DNA from: an uncultured bacterium
GTDB lineage: Bacteria > Patescibacteria > Paceibacteria > UBA9973 > Zambryskibacteraceae
Reading direction: 5' to 3'
DNA length: 5,533 bases
Assembly (NCBI GenBank): GCA_903918125.1
Contig: CAIXDB010000053.1
Span: 1-5,533 of the forward strand
Positions 1 through 5,435 of this stretch are shown in pieces. A program made the position numbers and the translations under genes. The notes beneath the pieces were generated by a model, which saw only the letters and a program-made list of their open reading frames with translations, searched no databases and had not been told where the DNA came from. Numbering within the stretch: position 1 is the stretch's first letter; each line of letters opens with the position of its first letter.

Positions 1-117
1 TCGCTTCGCGAAACGGAAAATCGCATCGAGCATATCGGCGAGATTGTGCTCGTAGCATGGGCGGGGCTCATGGTTTTTCTCATTGCTTGTGGTGTGGTTG
101 CAAAGTATTTAGTATAA
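1..117 (+). CDS. C-terminal fragment of an unidentified membrane protein (5' end outside window)
   Basis: Reading frame 1 is open from the first base to a TAA at 115-117 and gives 38 residues. The first part is polar and charged (SLRETENRIEHIGE). It is followed by about 20 hydrophobic residues (IVLVAWAGLMVFLIACGVV) and the short end AKYLV. This pattern fits a last transmembrane helix at the extreme C-terminus, with the charged segment as a preceding helix or loop. I do not recognise the family from so short a piece. The alternative is chance open sequence, but the clean amphipathic-then-hydrophobic pattern and the match to the spacing before the next gene make a real gene end more likely. The stop overlaps a perfect TATAAT hexamer that probably serves the next gene. 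Confidence 0.6.
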   Translation, partial: SLRETENRIEHIGEIVLVAWAGLMVFLIACGVVAKYLV

Positions 118-118
118 T
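113..118 (+). promoter_or_regulatory. Putative -10 element for the DUF1003 gene
   Basis: A perfect TATAAT lies 26 bp before the ATG at 145 and overlaps the stop codon of the preceding gene. It predicts a transcription start near 125 and a leader of about 20 nt. No good -35 hexamer is visible at 16-18 bp spacing (TGGTGT at 90-95 is poor), so the call rests on the -10 alone. Confidence 0.4.
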
Positions 119-144
119 GAATTTTACACACTAGACAAAAACAT

Positions 145-594
145 ATGAAAACCATTCCAAAATCGCTCGAAGAAATTCGCAAGTCGCGCGGACCGATACG
201 CAATGTCAACATTGAACATCGCGAGAAACTGACACACCTCGAGCGTTTCGCCGTCTGGGTGACCGAGCACATCGGCACGATGGGATTTTTCTTTTTCATT
301 TTGACGCTGAACGTCGTATGGATCGCTTGGAATGTTCTCGCACCGGCGCAATACGTCTTTGATCCCGGCTGGAGTTTTCTGATACTACTCTTCATCAACA
401 ACATCCTGCAAATTCTCTTCATGCCACTTATCATGGTCGGGCAGAACCTGCAAGGCAGACACTCCGAAGCGCGCGCCGAGGCCGACTTCGAAGTGAATAC
501 TAAAGCGGAGGAGGAAATCGAAGCGATTTTGCTTCACCTCGAAAATCAAAATGAACTTATCACTGAAATTTTGAAACGGATTGAAAGTAAATAA
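145..594 (+). CDS. DUF1003 family two-helix membrane protein
   Basis: This 149-residue protein matches the DUF1003 pattern. It has a polar N-terminus, then the family-like HIGTMGFFF at residues 42-50 leading into a first membrane helix (about 46-64). A FDPGWSFLILL loop and second helix follow (about 72-98), then the signature IMVGQNLQG...RAEADFEVNTKAE (about 96-121). An acidic, probably helical C-terminal tail of about 30 residues ends it. The family has no established biochemical role; the protein is expected in the cytoplasmic membrane with both tails on the same side. The ATG at 145 gives a family-typical length and has no Shine-Dalgarno sequence. The next gene begins 5 bp after the TAA, so the two are probably co-transcribed, but nothing ties it functionally to mannose metabolism. 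Confidence 0.88.
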   Translation: MKTIPKSLEEIRKSRGPIRNVNIEHREKLTHLERFAVWVTEHIGTMGFFFFILTLNVVWIAWNVLAPAQYVFDPGWSFLILLFINNILQILFMPLIMVGQNLQGRHSEARAEADFEVNTKAEEEIEAILLHLENQNELITEILKRIESK

Positions 595-599
595 AAAGC

Positions 600-1343
600 A
601 TGAAAAAAGTAATCGTATGCGACCTTGATGGGACGTTGGCGGAGAGCAAGTCGACCGTGACAGCGTCGATGGCGAGCGTCATTTCCGACGTGTTAAAGAC
701 GCACTATTTTGCCGTCATTTCGGGTGGGGATTGGCCACAATTTGAAAAACAATTTTTGTCCGGTTTTCACGCCGAGCCGGAGCTGTTGAAAAATCTTTTC
801 TTGTTTCCCACGAGCGGTGCGGAATGTCTGCGTTGGGTGGACGGAGCGTGGCAGGTGGTGTACGACAAATTGTTGACCGCGGATGAAAAAGAAAAAATCA
901 TGTCGGCGTTTTCGGTGGCGATTGCGGATTCCGGCGTGGAAGTAAGCGCTTCGTCGTACGGTGATGTGATCGAAGATCGTGGCGAGCAAATCACCTTTTC
1001 CGGCTGCGGGCAACATGCGCCGCTCGAGGTGAAAAGTGTCTGGGACCCCAACCAGGAGAAACGCAGGAGAATCGTGGCGGAGCTCACGAAGCACATCCCC
1101 GAATTCGAAATCACTCTCGGCGGCATGACTTCCATCGACATTACCCGCAAAAGCGTCAACAAGGCCTATGCCATTTATAAACTCGAGGAAATGCTCGACG
1201 TGACAAAGGACGACATCGTCTACATCGGCGACGCGCTCTACCCCGGCGGCAACGACACAAAAGCCCGCGACGCCGGTGTCGAGTGCATTCAAGTGTCCGG
1301 ACCCGCCGAAACGGAAAAAATTCTCAAAAATTACACAACATGA
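600..1343 (+). CDS. HAD-IIB hydrolase, eukaryotic-type phosphomannomutase-like
   Basis: This 247-residue HAD-superfamily protein resembles the eukaryotic PMM1/PMM2 type of phosphomannomutase, which interconverts mannose 1-phosphate and mannose 6-phosphate in the cytosol. Motif I is DLDGT, with nucleophile D8 and acid/base D10. Motif II is SGGD with S41. The cap domain spans roughly 80-170 and includes VIEDRGEQITFSGCG (123-137), where PMM has its substrate-binding segment. GGMTSIDITRKSVNKAYAI (174-192) matches the PMM GGM-S-D-...-DK block, with K188 the likely motif III lysine. Motif IV is GDALYPGGNDTKA (210-222), very close to the PMM GD-x3-PGGND signature. Length matches the family (about 245-260). 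It could instead be a related sugar phosphatase, since HAD-IIB members switch activity easily. The ATG is 5 bp after the DUF1003 stop and lacks a Shine-Dalgarno sequence; motif I sits right at the N-terminus, which supports this start. Confidence 0.85.
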   Translation: MKKVIVCDLDGTLAESKSTVTASMASVISDVLKTHYFAVISGGDWPQFEKQFLSGFHAEPELLKNLFLFPTSGAECLRWVDGAWQVVYDKLLTADEKEKIMSAFSVAIADSGVEVSASSYGDVIEDRGEQITFSGCGQHAPLEVKSVWDPNQEKRRRIVAELTKHIPEFEITLGGMTSIDITRKSVNKAYAIYKLEEMLDVTKDDIVYIGDALYPGGNDTKARDAGVECIQVSGPAETEKILKNYTT

Positions 1344-1368
1344 AGGAGTTTTCCACCCTTTTCTGTGT

Positions 1369-1393
1369 TTGACATTTGAAAATATGGTACTAT
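1369..1393 (+). promoter_or_regulatory. Putative promoter of the cupin-GH130 operon
   Basis: The 56-bp gap after the phosphomannomutase gene holds a consensus -35 hexamer TTGACA (1369-1374) and an extended -10-like TGG-TACTAT (1385-1393). The latter ends exactly 6 nt before the ATG at 1400, which would put the transcription start on the start codon. The spacing between these two elements is only 13 bp. A 16-bp spacing would instead use TATTTA (1391-1396). Which -10 is used cannot be settled by eye, but the position supports a leaderless or near-leaderless start at 1400. Confidence 0.5.
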
Positions 1394-1399
1394 TTATGT

Positions 1400-1738
1400 A
1401 TGAGTACGCCGATAATCCGCCCGTGGGGCACGGAAGATTTGTTTGTCGAGAATACACAAGTGACTGTAAAACTTTTGTATGTTCACGCTGGCGAGGAATG
1501 CAGTCTCCAGTATCACCATCATCGCGAAGAATTTTGGAAAATTATTGCGGGAACACCTACGCTTGTTATCGGTGAGGAAACACTCACTCCGAAAGTCGGT
1601 GATGAGTTTACCGTGTCCGCGGAAACCAAACATCGCATCTCCGCCCCGGAGAACGACGTGACCATTTTGGAAATTTCCACCGGTCAGTTTGACGAAAATG
1701 ACATCGTACATCTGGAAGACAAATATAACCGCGTTTGA
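1400..1738 (+). CDS. Stand-alone cupin, mannose-6-phosphate isomerase (type II C-terminal) family
   Basis: This 112-residue single-domain cupin matches the C-terminal isomerase domain of bifunctional ManC/AlgA proteins, which interconverts fructose 6-phosphate and mannose 6-phosphate with a bound metal. The opening RPWGTEDLF (7-15) is the family's N-terminal signature. SLQYHHHREEFWKIIAG (35-51) carries the Q-x-H-x-H-R-x-E-x-W motif, with likely metal ligands H39, H41 and E44. H78 is the fourth ligand in the second cupin motif. The C-terminal EISTGQFDENDIVHLEDKY (91-109) is also diagnostic. A TTG 8 codons upstream (1376) would extend the frame, but it adds nothing family-like and falls inside the promoter, so ATG 1400 is preferred. 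The next gene starts 3 bp after its stop, indicating an operon. Stand-alone members are less studied than fused ones, so isomerase activity is probable but not certain. Confidence 0.87.
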   Translation: MSTPIIRPWGTEDLFVENTQVTVKLLYVHAGEECSLQYHHHREEFWKIIAGTPTLVIGEETLTPKVGDEFTVSAETKHRISAPENDVTILEISTGQFDENDIVHLEDKYNRV

Positions 1739-1741
1739 GCC

Positions 1742-3715
1742 ATGAAAAAAACCGTCACATTCAAAAAAACTTTCAAAGATGATGCGGTAGGCAAACCTCT
1801 GGCAGTATTTTTATATGACGCGCACGGCAAGTCGCAGACGGGAATGCTCCTCGAGTGCACAAGGAAAAAAGGCACGCAAAAAAGTTTTTTGACCTACGCG
1901 TGGAGCGCCGACGGGTTTGAGTTTGCGCCGGACGAGCGGGAAGTGACACTGCACACGCACACCGGCAGGAAGGAGAAAATTGACGAATGCTCGGCGTTTT
2001 CGGTGGCGCACATTACGCAAGGATACGTGCTGACATACATTCGCACGAAAGAGCCTGCGCCGGTCAAAGTTCGCAAGACCAAAAAACCTGCCAAAAAAAC
2101 ACTCGCCAAAAAACCGGAGAAAACACTGGTGACCGCGTTCTCGAAAGATTTATATGAATGGAAAATTCGCACGGAGGAGGAGACGGACAGCGACAGCGCG
2201 ACATTTGTGTACGACGGGTCAATCGACAAGTACATTCAGTATCGTGATGGACTTTTTCTGCGGCAGAAATCGTCGCCAAAGTTCGGACATTGGCCGGTGA
2301 AAAGCGTCTTGCTTGCCACGGCGCGTTCCGGACATTTTGACTCCGGCACGCTCACACTCATGGGCAGTCAGATGACCGACCGAGGCATTGTGCTTGTGTA
2401 CGATGCACCGATTGTGAAAAAACACGATGATGATGAACAAACACTGGTGCAAGCCGGACTGATTTTGCTCGATCGCAAGCACTCTGACCGCGTGGTGTGG
2501 CGTTCGGAGTCGGTGCTCTTTCAGTCCATCATTGAACACACTGCGGGTGCATCGGTCCGACCGATCGGCGCCGTGTCGCACAAAGAGCTGATGAGACTGT
2601 ACTGGCTCTGTCCGGACGGTGTCATTCTCGTTGCGTCCGTACCGGCATTTTTTAAAGAAGCTCCGGTCGCCACCGCACCTGTTCTGAAACGCTCGATTAA
2701 AAATCCGATCATCTCTCCAGCTCCGCATAACGCGTGGGAAGTCGAAGGCACGTTCAACCCGGGTGCGTTTGCCGACGAGCAGGGTCGGGTGCATTTGCTG
2801 TATCGCGCCATCGGCTCGGACGGCATTTCGCGCGTCGGCTATGCCCGCTCGACCGACGGTGTGCATTTCAACTATCGCTATCCGTACCCGGTCTTCGAAC
2901 CGTCGCTTGCGTCGAAACGCACACTTCGAGCCGCCGCGTCGCTCGCCTACAACCCGGCAATGTACACCTCCGGCGGTGGTTGGGGCGGTGCCGAGGACCC
3001 GCGCGTGGTGCGCATCGGCGATACCATATATATGATGTACGTGGCGTTCGAGGGCTGGGACTCGGTACGTATCGCCTTGACTTCCATTTCTGTCGATGAT
3101 TTTATGCACGAGCGCTGGTCGTGGAAACCGCCAGTCTTGATTTCCGCGCCGGGAACGGTCAACAAAAACTGGCTCTTGTTTCCGGAAAAAATAAACGGTA
3201 AGTATGTCATTTTGCACAGCATCGCGCCACAGGTCGCGGTGGAATATATCGAATCACTCGACTCGTTTACCGGTGCGACGTTTATAAAAAGCTTGCGCAA
3301 GGGCGGCCCGCAGCCTGGACGCGAGGGCAAATGGGACGGACTGCTCCGCGGGGCCGGCGCGCCTCCGCTCAAAACTCGACTCGGCTGGTTGCTTCTCTAC
3401 CACGCGCTCGACGTTGCCGACCCGGGCAGGTACAAACTCGGCGCCATGATTCTCGATGTGAACGACCCGACGAAAGTGTTGTATCGCAGTGCGGCGCCGA
3501 TTCTTTCGCCGGACGAAGTCTACGAAAACAACGGCAAGCCCGGCATCGTGTATGCTTCCGGCGCGGTCATTCGCGGGGATGACGTCTACGTCTACTACGG
3601 CGGTGCCGACCGCGTGGTCTGTGTCGCCACCGCTCCCTTGGCCGACCTGCTCGACTACATCGTCACCGGCAAGCCAAAGGAATACAAACTGAAGAAGAGT
3701 GAGATGGTGGCCTAG
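1742..3715 (+). CDS. GH130 family protein (beta-mannoside phosphorylase/hydrolase-like) with an extra N-terminal propeller-like region
   Basis: The C-terminal part (about 316-640 of 657 residues) is a GH130 five-bladed beta-propeller. It shows KNPIISP (320-326), WEVEGTFNPGA (332-342), HLLYRA (351-356), GGAEDPR (415-421, with D419 the likely catalytic acid), NKNWLLFPEKINGKY (474-488), GWLLLYHA (548-555) and YKLGAMILDVNDPTKVLYRS (564-583). GAVIRGDDVYVYYGGAD (607-623) closes it. GH130 enzymes act on beta-mannosides, many by phosphorolysis to alpha-mannose 1-phosphate. Two blocks deviate from the pattern I remember: NKN instead of NKD, and HS (492-493) instead of HR, so phosphorolysis versus hydrolysis is open. 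Residues 1-310 are not a standard part of the family. They contain a Lys/Pro-rich linker (about 106-128) and propeller-like blade motifs without an EDPR motif. No signal peptide is visible, so it should be cytosolic. It starts 3 bp after the cupin gene, without a Shine-Dalgarno sequence. Confidence 0.85.
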   Translation: MKKTVTFKKTFKDDAVGKPLAVFLYDAHGKSQTGMLLECTRKKGTQKSFLTYAWSADGFEFAPDEREVTLHTHTGRKEKIDECSAFSVAHITQGYVLTYIRTKEPAPVKVRKTKKPAKKTLAKKPEKTLVTAFSKDLYEWKIRTEEETDSDSATFVYDGSIDKYIQYRDGLFLRQKSSPKFGHWPVKSVLLATARSGHFDSGTLTLMGSQMTDRGIVLVYDAPIVKKHDDDEQTLVQAGLILLDRKHSDRVVWRSESVLFQSIIEHTAGASVRPIGAVSHKELMRLYWLCPDGVILVASVPAFFKEAPVATAPVLKRSIKNPIISPAPHNAWEVEGTFNPGAFADEQGRVHLLYRAIGSDGISRVGYARSTDGVHFNYRYPYPVFEPSLASKRTLRAAASLAYNPAMYTSGGGWGGAEDPRVVRIGDTIYMMYVAFEGWDSVRIALTSISVDDFMHERWSWKPPVLISAPGTVNKNWLLFPEKINGKYVILHSIAPQVAVEYIESLDSFTGATFIKSLRKGGPQPGREGKWDGLLRGAGAPPLKTRLGWLLLYHALDVADPGRYKLGAMILDVNDPTKVLYRSAAPILSPDEVYENNGKPGIVYASGAVIRGDDVYVYYGGADRVVCVATAPLADLLDYIVTGKPKEYKLKKSEMVA

Positions 3716-3727
3716 AAATAAATTTTA

Positions 3728-4267
3728 ATGACCGAAGAATATCTCGATATTTTGGATGAACACGGAAACAAAACTGGCGAATCTCGCCCATATCTCGAGG
3801 CACATGAAAAAGGGTTGGTTCATTCAGCGGTGCATGTGTGGATTGTAAATTTCAAAAACGAGATTCTCCTTCAAAAGCGTGCAGAAAATAAACGTTTTCA
3901 CCCGGGCTTGTGGGACATGTCAGCTGCAGGACATGTGTCTGCGGGTGAGACAAGTTTAGTGGCGGGACAACGAGAGACAAAAGAAGAATTAGGACTTGAT
4001 ATTCCGGAATCAGATTTTGTCTTTCTGTGTACGATAGAAGACCACACAGTTTTTAATGACGGAGCATATATAAACAACGAGTTTGATGATGTGTATGTTG
4101 CCAGAGTAGATGTGAAAATTTCCGATATTAAGTTGTCAGACGGCGAAGTTGAAAAAGTAAAATTTTTGTCGATTGAAGAATTTAAAAAATGGATACACGG
4201 AGAAGGCGAGCCAATGGTTCCACACGAGGAGTACGAAAAAGTTCTCGAGTATGTAATGAGTGTTTGA
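3728..4267 (+). CDS. NUDIX hydrolase, isopentenyl-diphosphate isomerase-like
   Basis: This 179-residue protein has the full layout of the COG1443/IDI-like NUDIX group. An N-terminal strand, YLDILDEHGNKTGESR (5-20), is followed by HSAVHVWIVN (32-41) and ILLQKRAENKRFHPGLWD (46-63). The NUDIX box is complete: G68, E74, R82-E83, E86-E87 and G89, matching G-x5-E-x7-R-E-x2-E-E-x-G with metal-binding glutamates. The usual E-rich C-terminal helix region ends it. Stand-alone bacterial members of this group are mostly hydrolases of nucleotide or other diphosphates; true isomerases have extra Cys and Glu catalytic residues that I do not clearly see here, so the substrate is unknown. The ATG lies 12 bp after the GH130 stop with no promoter or Shine-Dalgarno sequence visible, so read-through from the upstream operon is likely. 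Base composition is much more AT-rich than the upstream genes. Confidence 0.88.
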   Translation: MTEEYLDILDEHGNKTGESRPYLEAHEKGLVHSAVHVWIVNFKNEILLQKRAENKRFHPGLWDMSAAGHVSAGETSLVAGQRETKEELGLDIPESDFVFLCTIEDHTVFNDGAYINNEFDDVYVARVDVKISDIKLSDGEVEKVKFLSIEEFKKWIHGEGEPMVPHEEYEKVLEYVMSV

Positions 4268-4277
4268 GAAATGCAGG

Positions 4278-4502
4278 TTAAAGCAGTTCCCGGAGTTCAT
4301 CTGGAGAAACATTGATATCCCGGAGCATTGCTCAGAGTGTACCTCGGGGAATGTCTTTTTTGTGACGTGCAATGACAATGCGTCTGCCATCCGTGTGTAC
4401 AAAAACGACATGAGATGTGCCTCGCTCGGGATGCTGAATAAAGCCGAGTTTCTTTACAACCCGTATCATGTCCGTATCCTTGATGACCGGTAGATGAGGC
4501 AC
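4278..4502 (-). pseudogene. hicA: hicA-like mRNA interferase toxin, interrupted by an in-frame TGA
   Basis: The minus-strand frame from a GTG at 4502-4500 reads MPHLPVIKDTDMIRVVKKLG, then FIQHPERGTSHVVFVHTDG and RRIVIARHKKDIPRGTL. It stops at TGA 4334-4332 after 56 residues. In the same frame it continues AMLRDINVSPDELRELL to a TAA at 4280-4278. HicA proteins end with a block of the form GTLRxILRDxxxxxEEFxELL, so the TGA falls exactly where an Arg codon (CGA or AGA) is expected; one base change explains it. With that codon restored the protein is 74 residues, a normal HicA length. The catalytic histidine is kept (H31 in GTSHVVF). HicA is a dsRBD-fold RNase that cleaves mRNA and is neutralised by HicB. 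The missing C-terminal 17 residues form part of the fold, so the toxin is probably inactive or weakened. A sequencing error is the main alternative. It lies 12 bp downstream of hicB and runs convergent with the NUDIX gene. Confidence 0.8.
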
Positions 4503-4514
4503 GGTTTTTAAAAA

Positions 4515-4763
4515 TTACACTGCGCAGATATCGTGTGGAACCATTGAGATTGTTTCAAACATTTCAAATCCTTTGTCTTCCGGTATTTTTTCTTTGTCTG
4601 CAATAATACTGCGTACATAGACACCAATGGCGTCGCGAATATTCACTCGCGCTTTTTCCAATGACTCGCCCCATGTATGGCAACCGGGCAGAGCAGGCAC
4701 ATACGCGTGGTAGGTGTTGTTTTCGTCGGGTTCTATAATTATGCGATAGGTAAGGTTTTTCAT
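4515..4763 (-). CDS. hicB: HicB family antitoxin
   Basis: This 82-residue protein is a short HicB antitoxin with a partial RNase H-like fold, which binds and blocks HicA. The family core is clear: YRIIIEPDEN (6-15), then YHAYVPALPGCHTWGES (18-34), which contains the signature VPxLPGCxTxG, and LEKARVNIRDAIGVYV (35-50). The short tail, about 32 residues, has no room for a full helix-turn-helix or ribbon-helix-helix domain, so autoregulation by direct DNA binding is uncertain. The frame extends 12 codons upstream to an ATG at 4799. The start at 4763 is preferred because homology begins there and an extended -10 promoter lies just before it. The order is antitoxin first, then toxin. It appears intact while its partner toxin is broken. 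Confidence 0.9.
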   Translation of the reverse strand: MKNLTYRIIIEPDENNTYHAYVPALPGCHTWGESLEKARVNIRDAIGVYVRSIIADKEKIPEDKGFEMFETISMVPHDICAV

Positions 4764-4772
4764 ATTGTGTAT

Positions 4773-4781
4773 AGTATACCA
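4773..4781 (-). promoter_or_regulatory. Extended -10 promoter of hicBA
   Basis: On the minus strand TGG-TATACT (4781-4773) is an extended -10 element, with TATACT matching TATAAT at 5 of 6 positions. It ends 9 nt before the hicB ATG at 4763, leaving a leader of only a few nucleotides. The -35 is weak (TTGCGA with a 15-bp spacer is the best seen), as is common with extended -10 promoters. Confidence 0.55.
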
Positions 4782-4792
4782 GAATCGGTCAT

Positions 4793-4820
4793 TTCGCAAA
4801 CCAAATTTTTACTATATGAT
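4793..4820 (+). promoter_or_regulatory. Promoter of the HAD gene, leaderless type
   Basis: TATGAT (4815-4820, 5 of 6 matches to the -10 consensus) ends exactly 6 nt before the ATG at 4827. TTCGCA (4793-4798, 4 of 6 matches to TTGACA) sits 16 bp upstream of it. Predicted transcription start and start codon coincide. This promoter is divergent from the hicBA promoter within a 63-bp intergenic gap. Confidence 0.5.
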
Positions 4821-4826
4821 TATCTT

Positions 4827-5423
4827 ATGAAAGCAAAACCAATTCTCTTTATCGACTTTGATGGAACAATTTGTTTCGACAAATATTGGAGAAGTTTGCC
4901 GAAGGACAAATTTGATCAAATGCAAAGTTTTATGTTCGGAGAGGATAAAACTTTGGTAAACGACTGGATGAGGGGAAAATATACGGCAGAGGAAATCAAC
5001 CAACTTGTGGCGGAAAAAATCGATATGTCGTTTGAAAAGTTATGGGAATTGTTTGTTTTGGACTGTAAGACCATGGAAGTTTCTCGTGAGATTCTTGAAA
5101 AGCTCTCAGCAATTCGCGACAAGTATACGGTCATTTTAATCACCGGAAACATGGATAGTTTTACCCGTTTTACGGTTCCCGTATTACAGTTGGAAAAATA
5201 TTTTGATTACATAAATAACTCTTTCTTTGAAACAAAATTAAAAGATGACGACAACGGTTCGCTTTTCACAAAATATGCGAAAAGTCTTGGTGTGTCTTTG
5301 AACAAATGTATACTGATAGACAACTCGCAAAAAGCGTGTGAGTCATTCCGTGCGTTGGGCGGTACTGCATATTTCATTACGCCTGAACATGGTATTATGA
5401 TGTACCTAGAAAATTTAAGTTGA
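4827..5423 (+). CDS. HAD superfamily hydrolase (phosphatase-like)
   Basis: This 198-residue protein has the HAD motifs in order. Motif I is ILFIDFDGT (6-14), with nucleophile D10 and acid/base D12. A helical cap insert follows (about 20-90). Motif II is VILITGN (102-108) with T106. Lysines around 137-139 are motif III candidates. Motif IV is CILIDNSQKAC (161-171) with D165; the second acidic residue often seen here is replaced by N166. The insert between motifs I and II suggests a C1-type cap, as in small-molecule phosphatases; the substrate cannot be predicted. The frame is open upstream to an ATG at 4677, but that 50-codon extension lies over hicB on the other strand and carries no HAD motif, so ATG 4827 is chosen, with a promoter immediately before it. 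It is AT-rich like the other genes from 3728 on. Confidence 0.87.
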   Translation: MKAKPILFIDFDGTICFDKYWRSLPKDKFDQMQSFMFGEDKTLVNDWMRGKYTAEEINQLVAEKIDMSFEKLWELFVLDCKTMEVSREILEKLSAIRDKYTVILITGNMDSFTRFTVPVLQLEKYFDYINNSFFETKLKDDDNGSLFTKYAKSLGVSLNKCILIDNSQKACESFRALGGTAYFITPEHGIMMYLENLS

Positions 5424-5429
5424 GTAGGT

Positions 5430-5435
5430 TATAAT
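5430..5435 (+). promoter_or_regulatory. Putative -10 element for the second GH130 gene
   Basis: A perfect TATAAT lies 15 bp upstream of the ATG at 5451 and just downstream of the HAD stop codon. It predicts a transcription start near 5442 and a short leader. No convincing -35 hexamer is seen at 16-18 bp spacing. Confidence 0.45.

Noticed and set aside
1343..1348. AAGGAG resembling a Shine-Dalgarno sequence
   Set aside because: No start codon follows at a usable distance; the cupin ATG is more than 50 nt away. It overlaps the stop codon of the preceding gene by chance.
1376..1399. TTG start giving 8 extra residues on the cupin
   Set aside because: It lies inside the promoter region, and the family signature RPWG is at its usual distance from ATG 1400.
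693..1457. Long minus-strand open frame of 254 codons opposite the phosphomannomutase-like gene
   Set aside because: The plus strand here has clear HAD motifs in order. The minus reading has no recognisable family pattern and is typical of antisense open frames in GC-rich genes.
2219..3217. Minus-strand open frame of 332 codons opposite the GH130 gene
   Set aside because: It is rich in Arg and His with no domain pattern, while the plus strand encodes unmistakable GH130 blocks over the same bases.
4268..4277. Bidirectional terminator between the convergent NUDIX and hicA genes
   Set aside because: The gap is only 10 bp, and no GC-rich hairpin followed by a T-run was found there or just inside either gene end.
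4332..4334. TGA recoded as an amino acid (as in Gracilibacteria or Absconditabacteria)
   Set aside because: TGA ends at least four other genes in this window at family-appropriate lengths (1343, 1738, 4267, 5423), and glycine would be an odd residue at this Arg position in HicA.
4260..4493. Plus-strand open frame of 77 codons between the NUDIX gene and hicB
   Set aside because: It overlaps the end of the NUDIX gene and lies opposite the hicA homology on the minus strand, which explains the sequence better.
4677..4826. Upstream ATG giving a 248-residue version of the HAD protein
   Set aside because: The extra 50 residues lie over hicB on the other strand and over both divergent promoters, and HAD homology begins right at ATG 4827.
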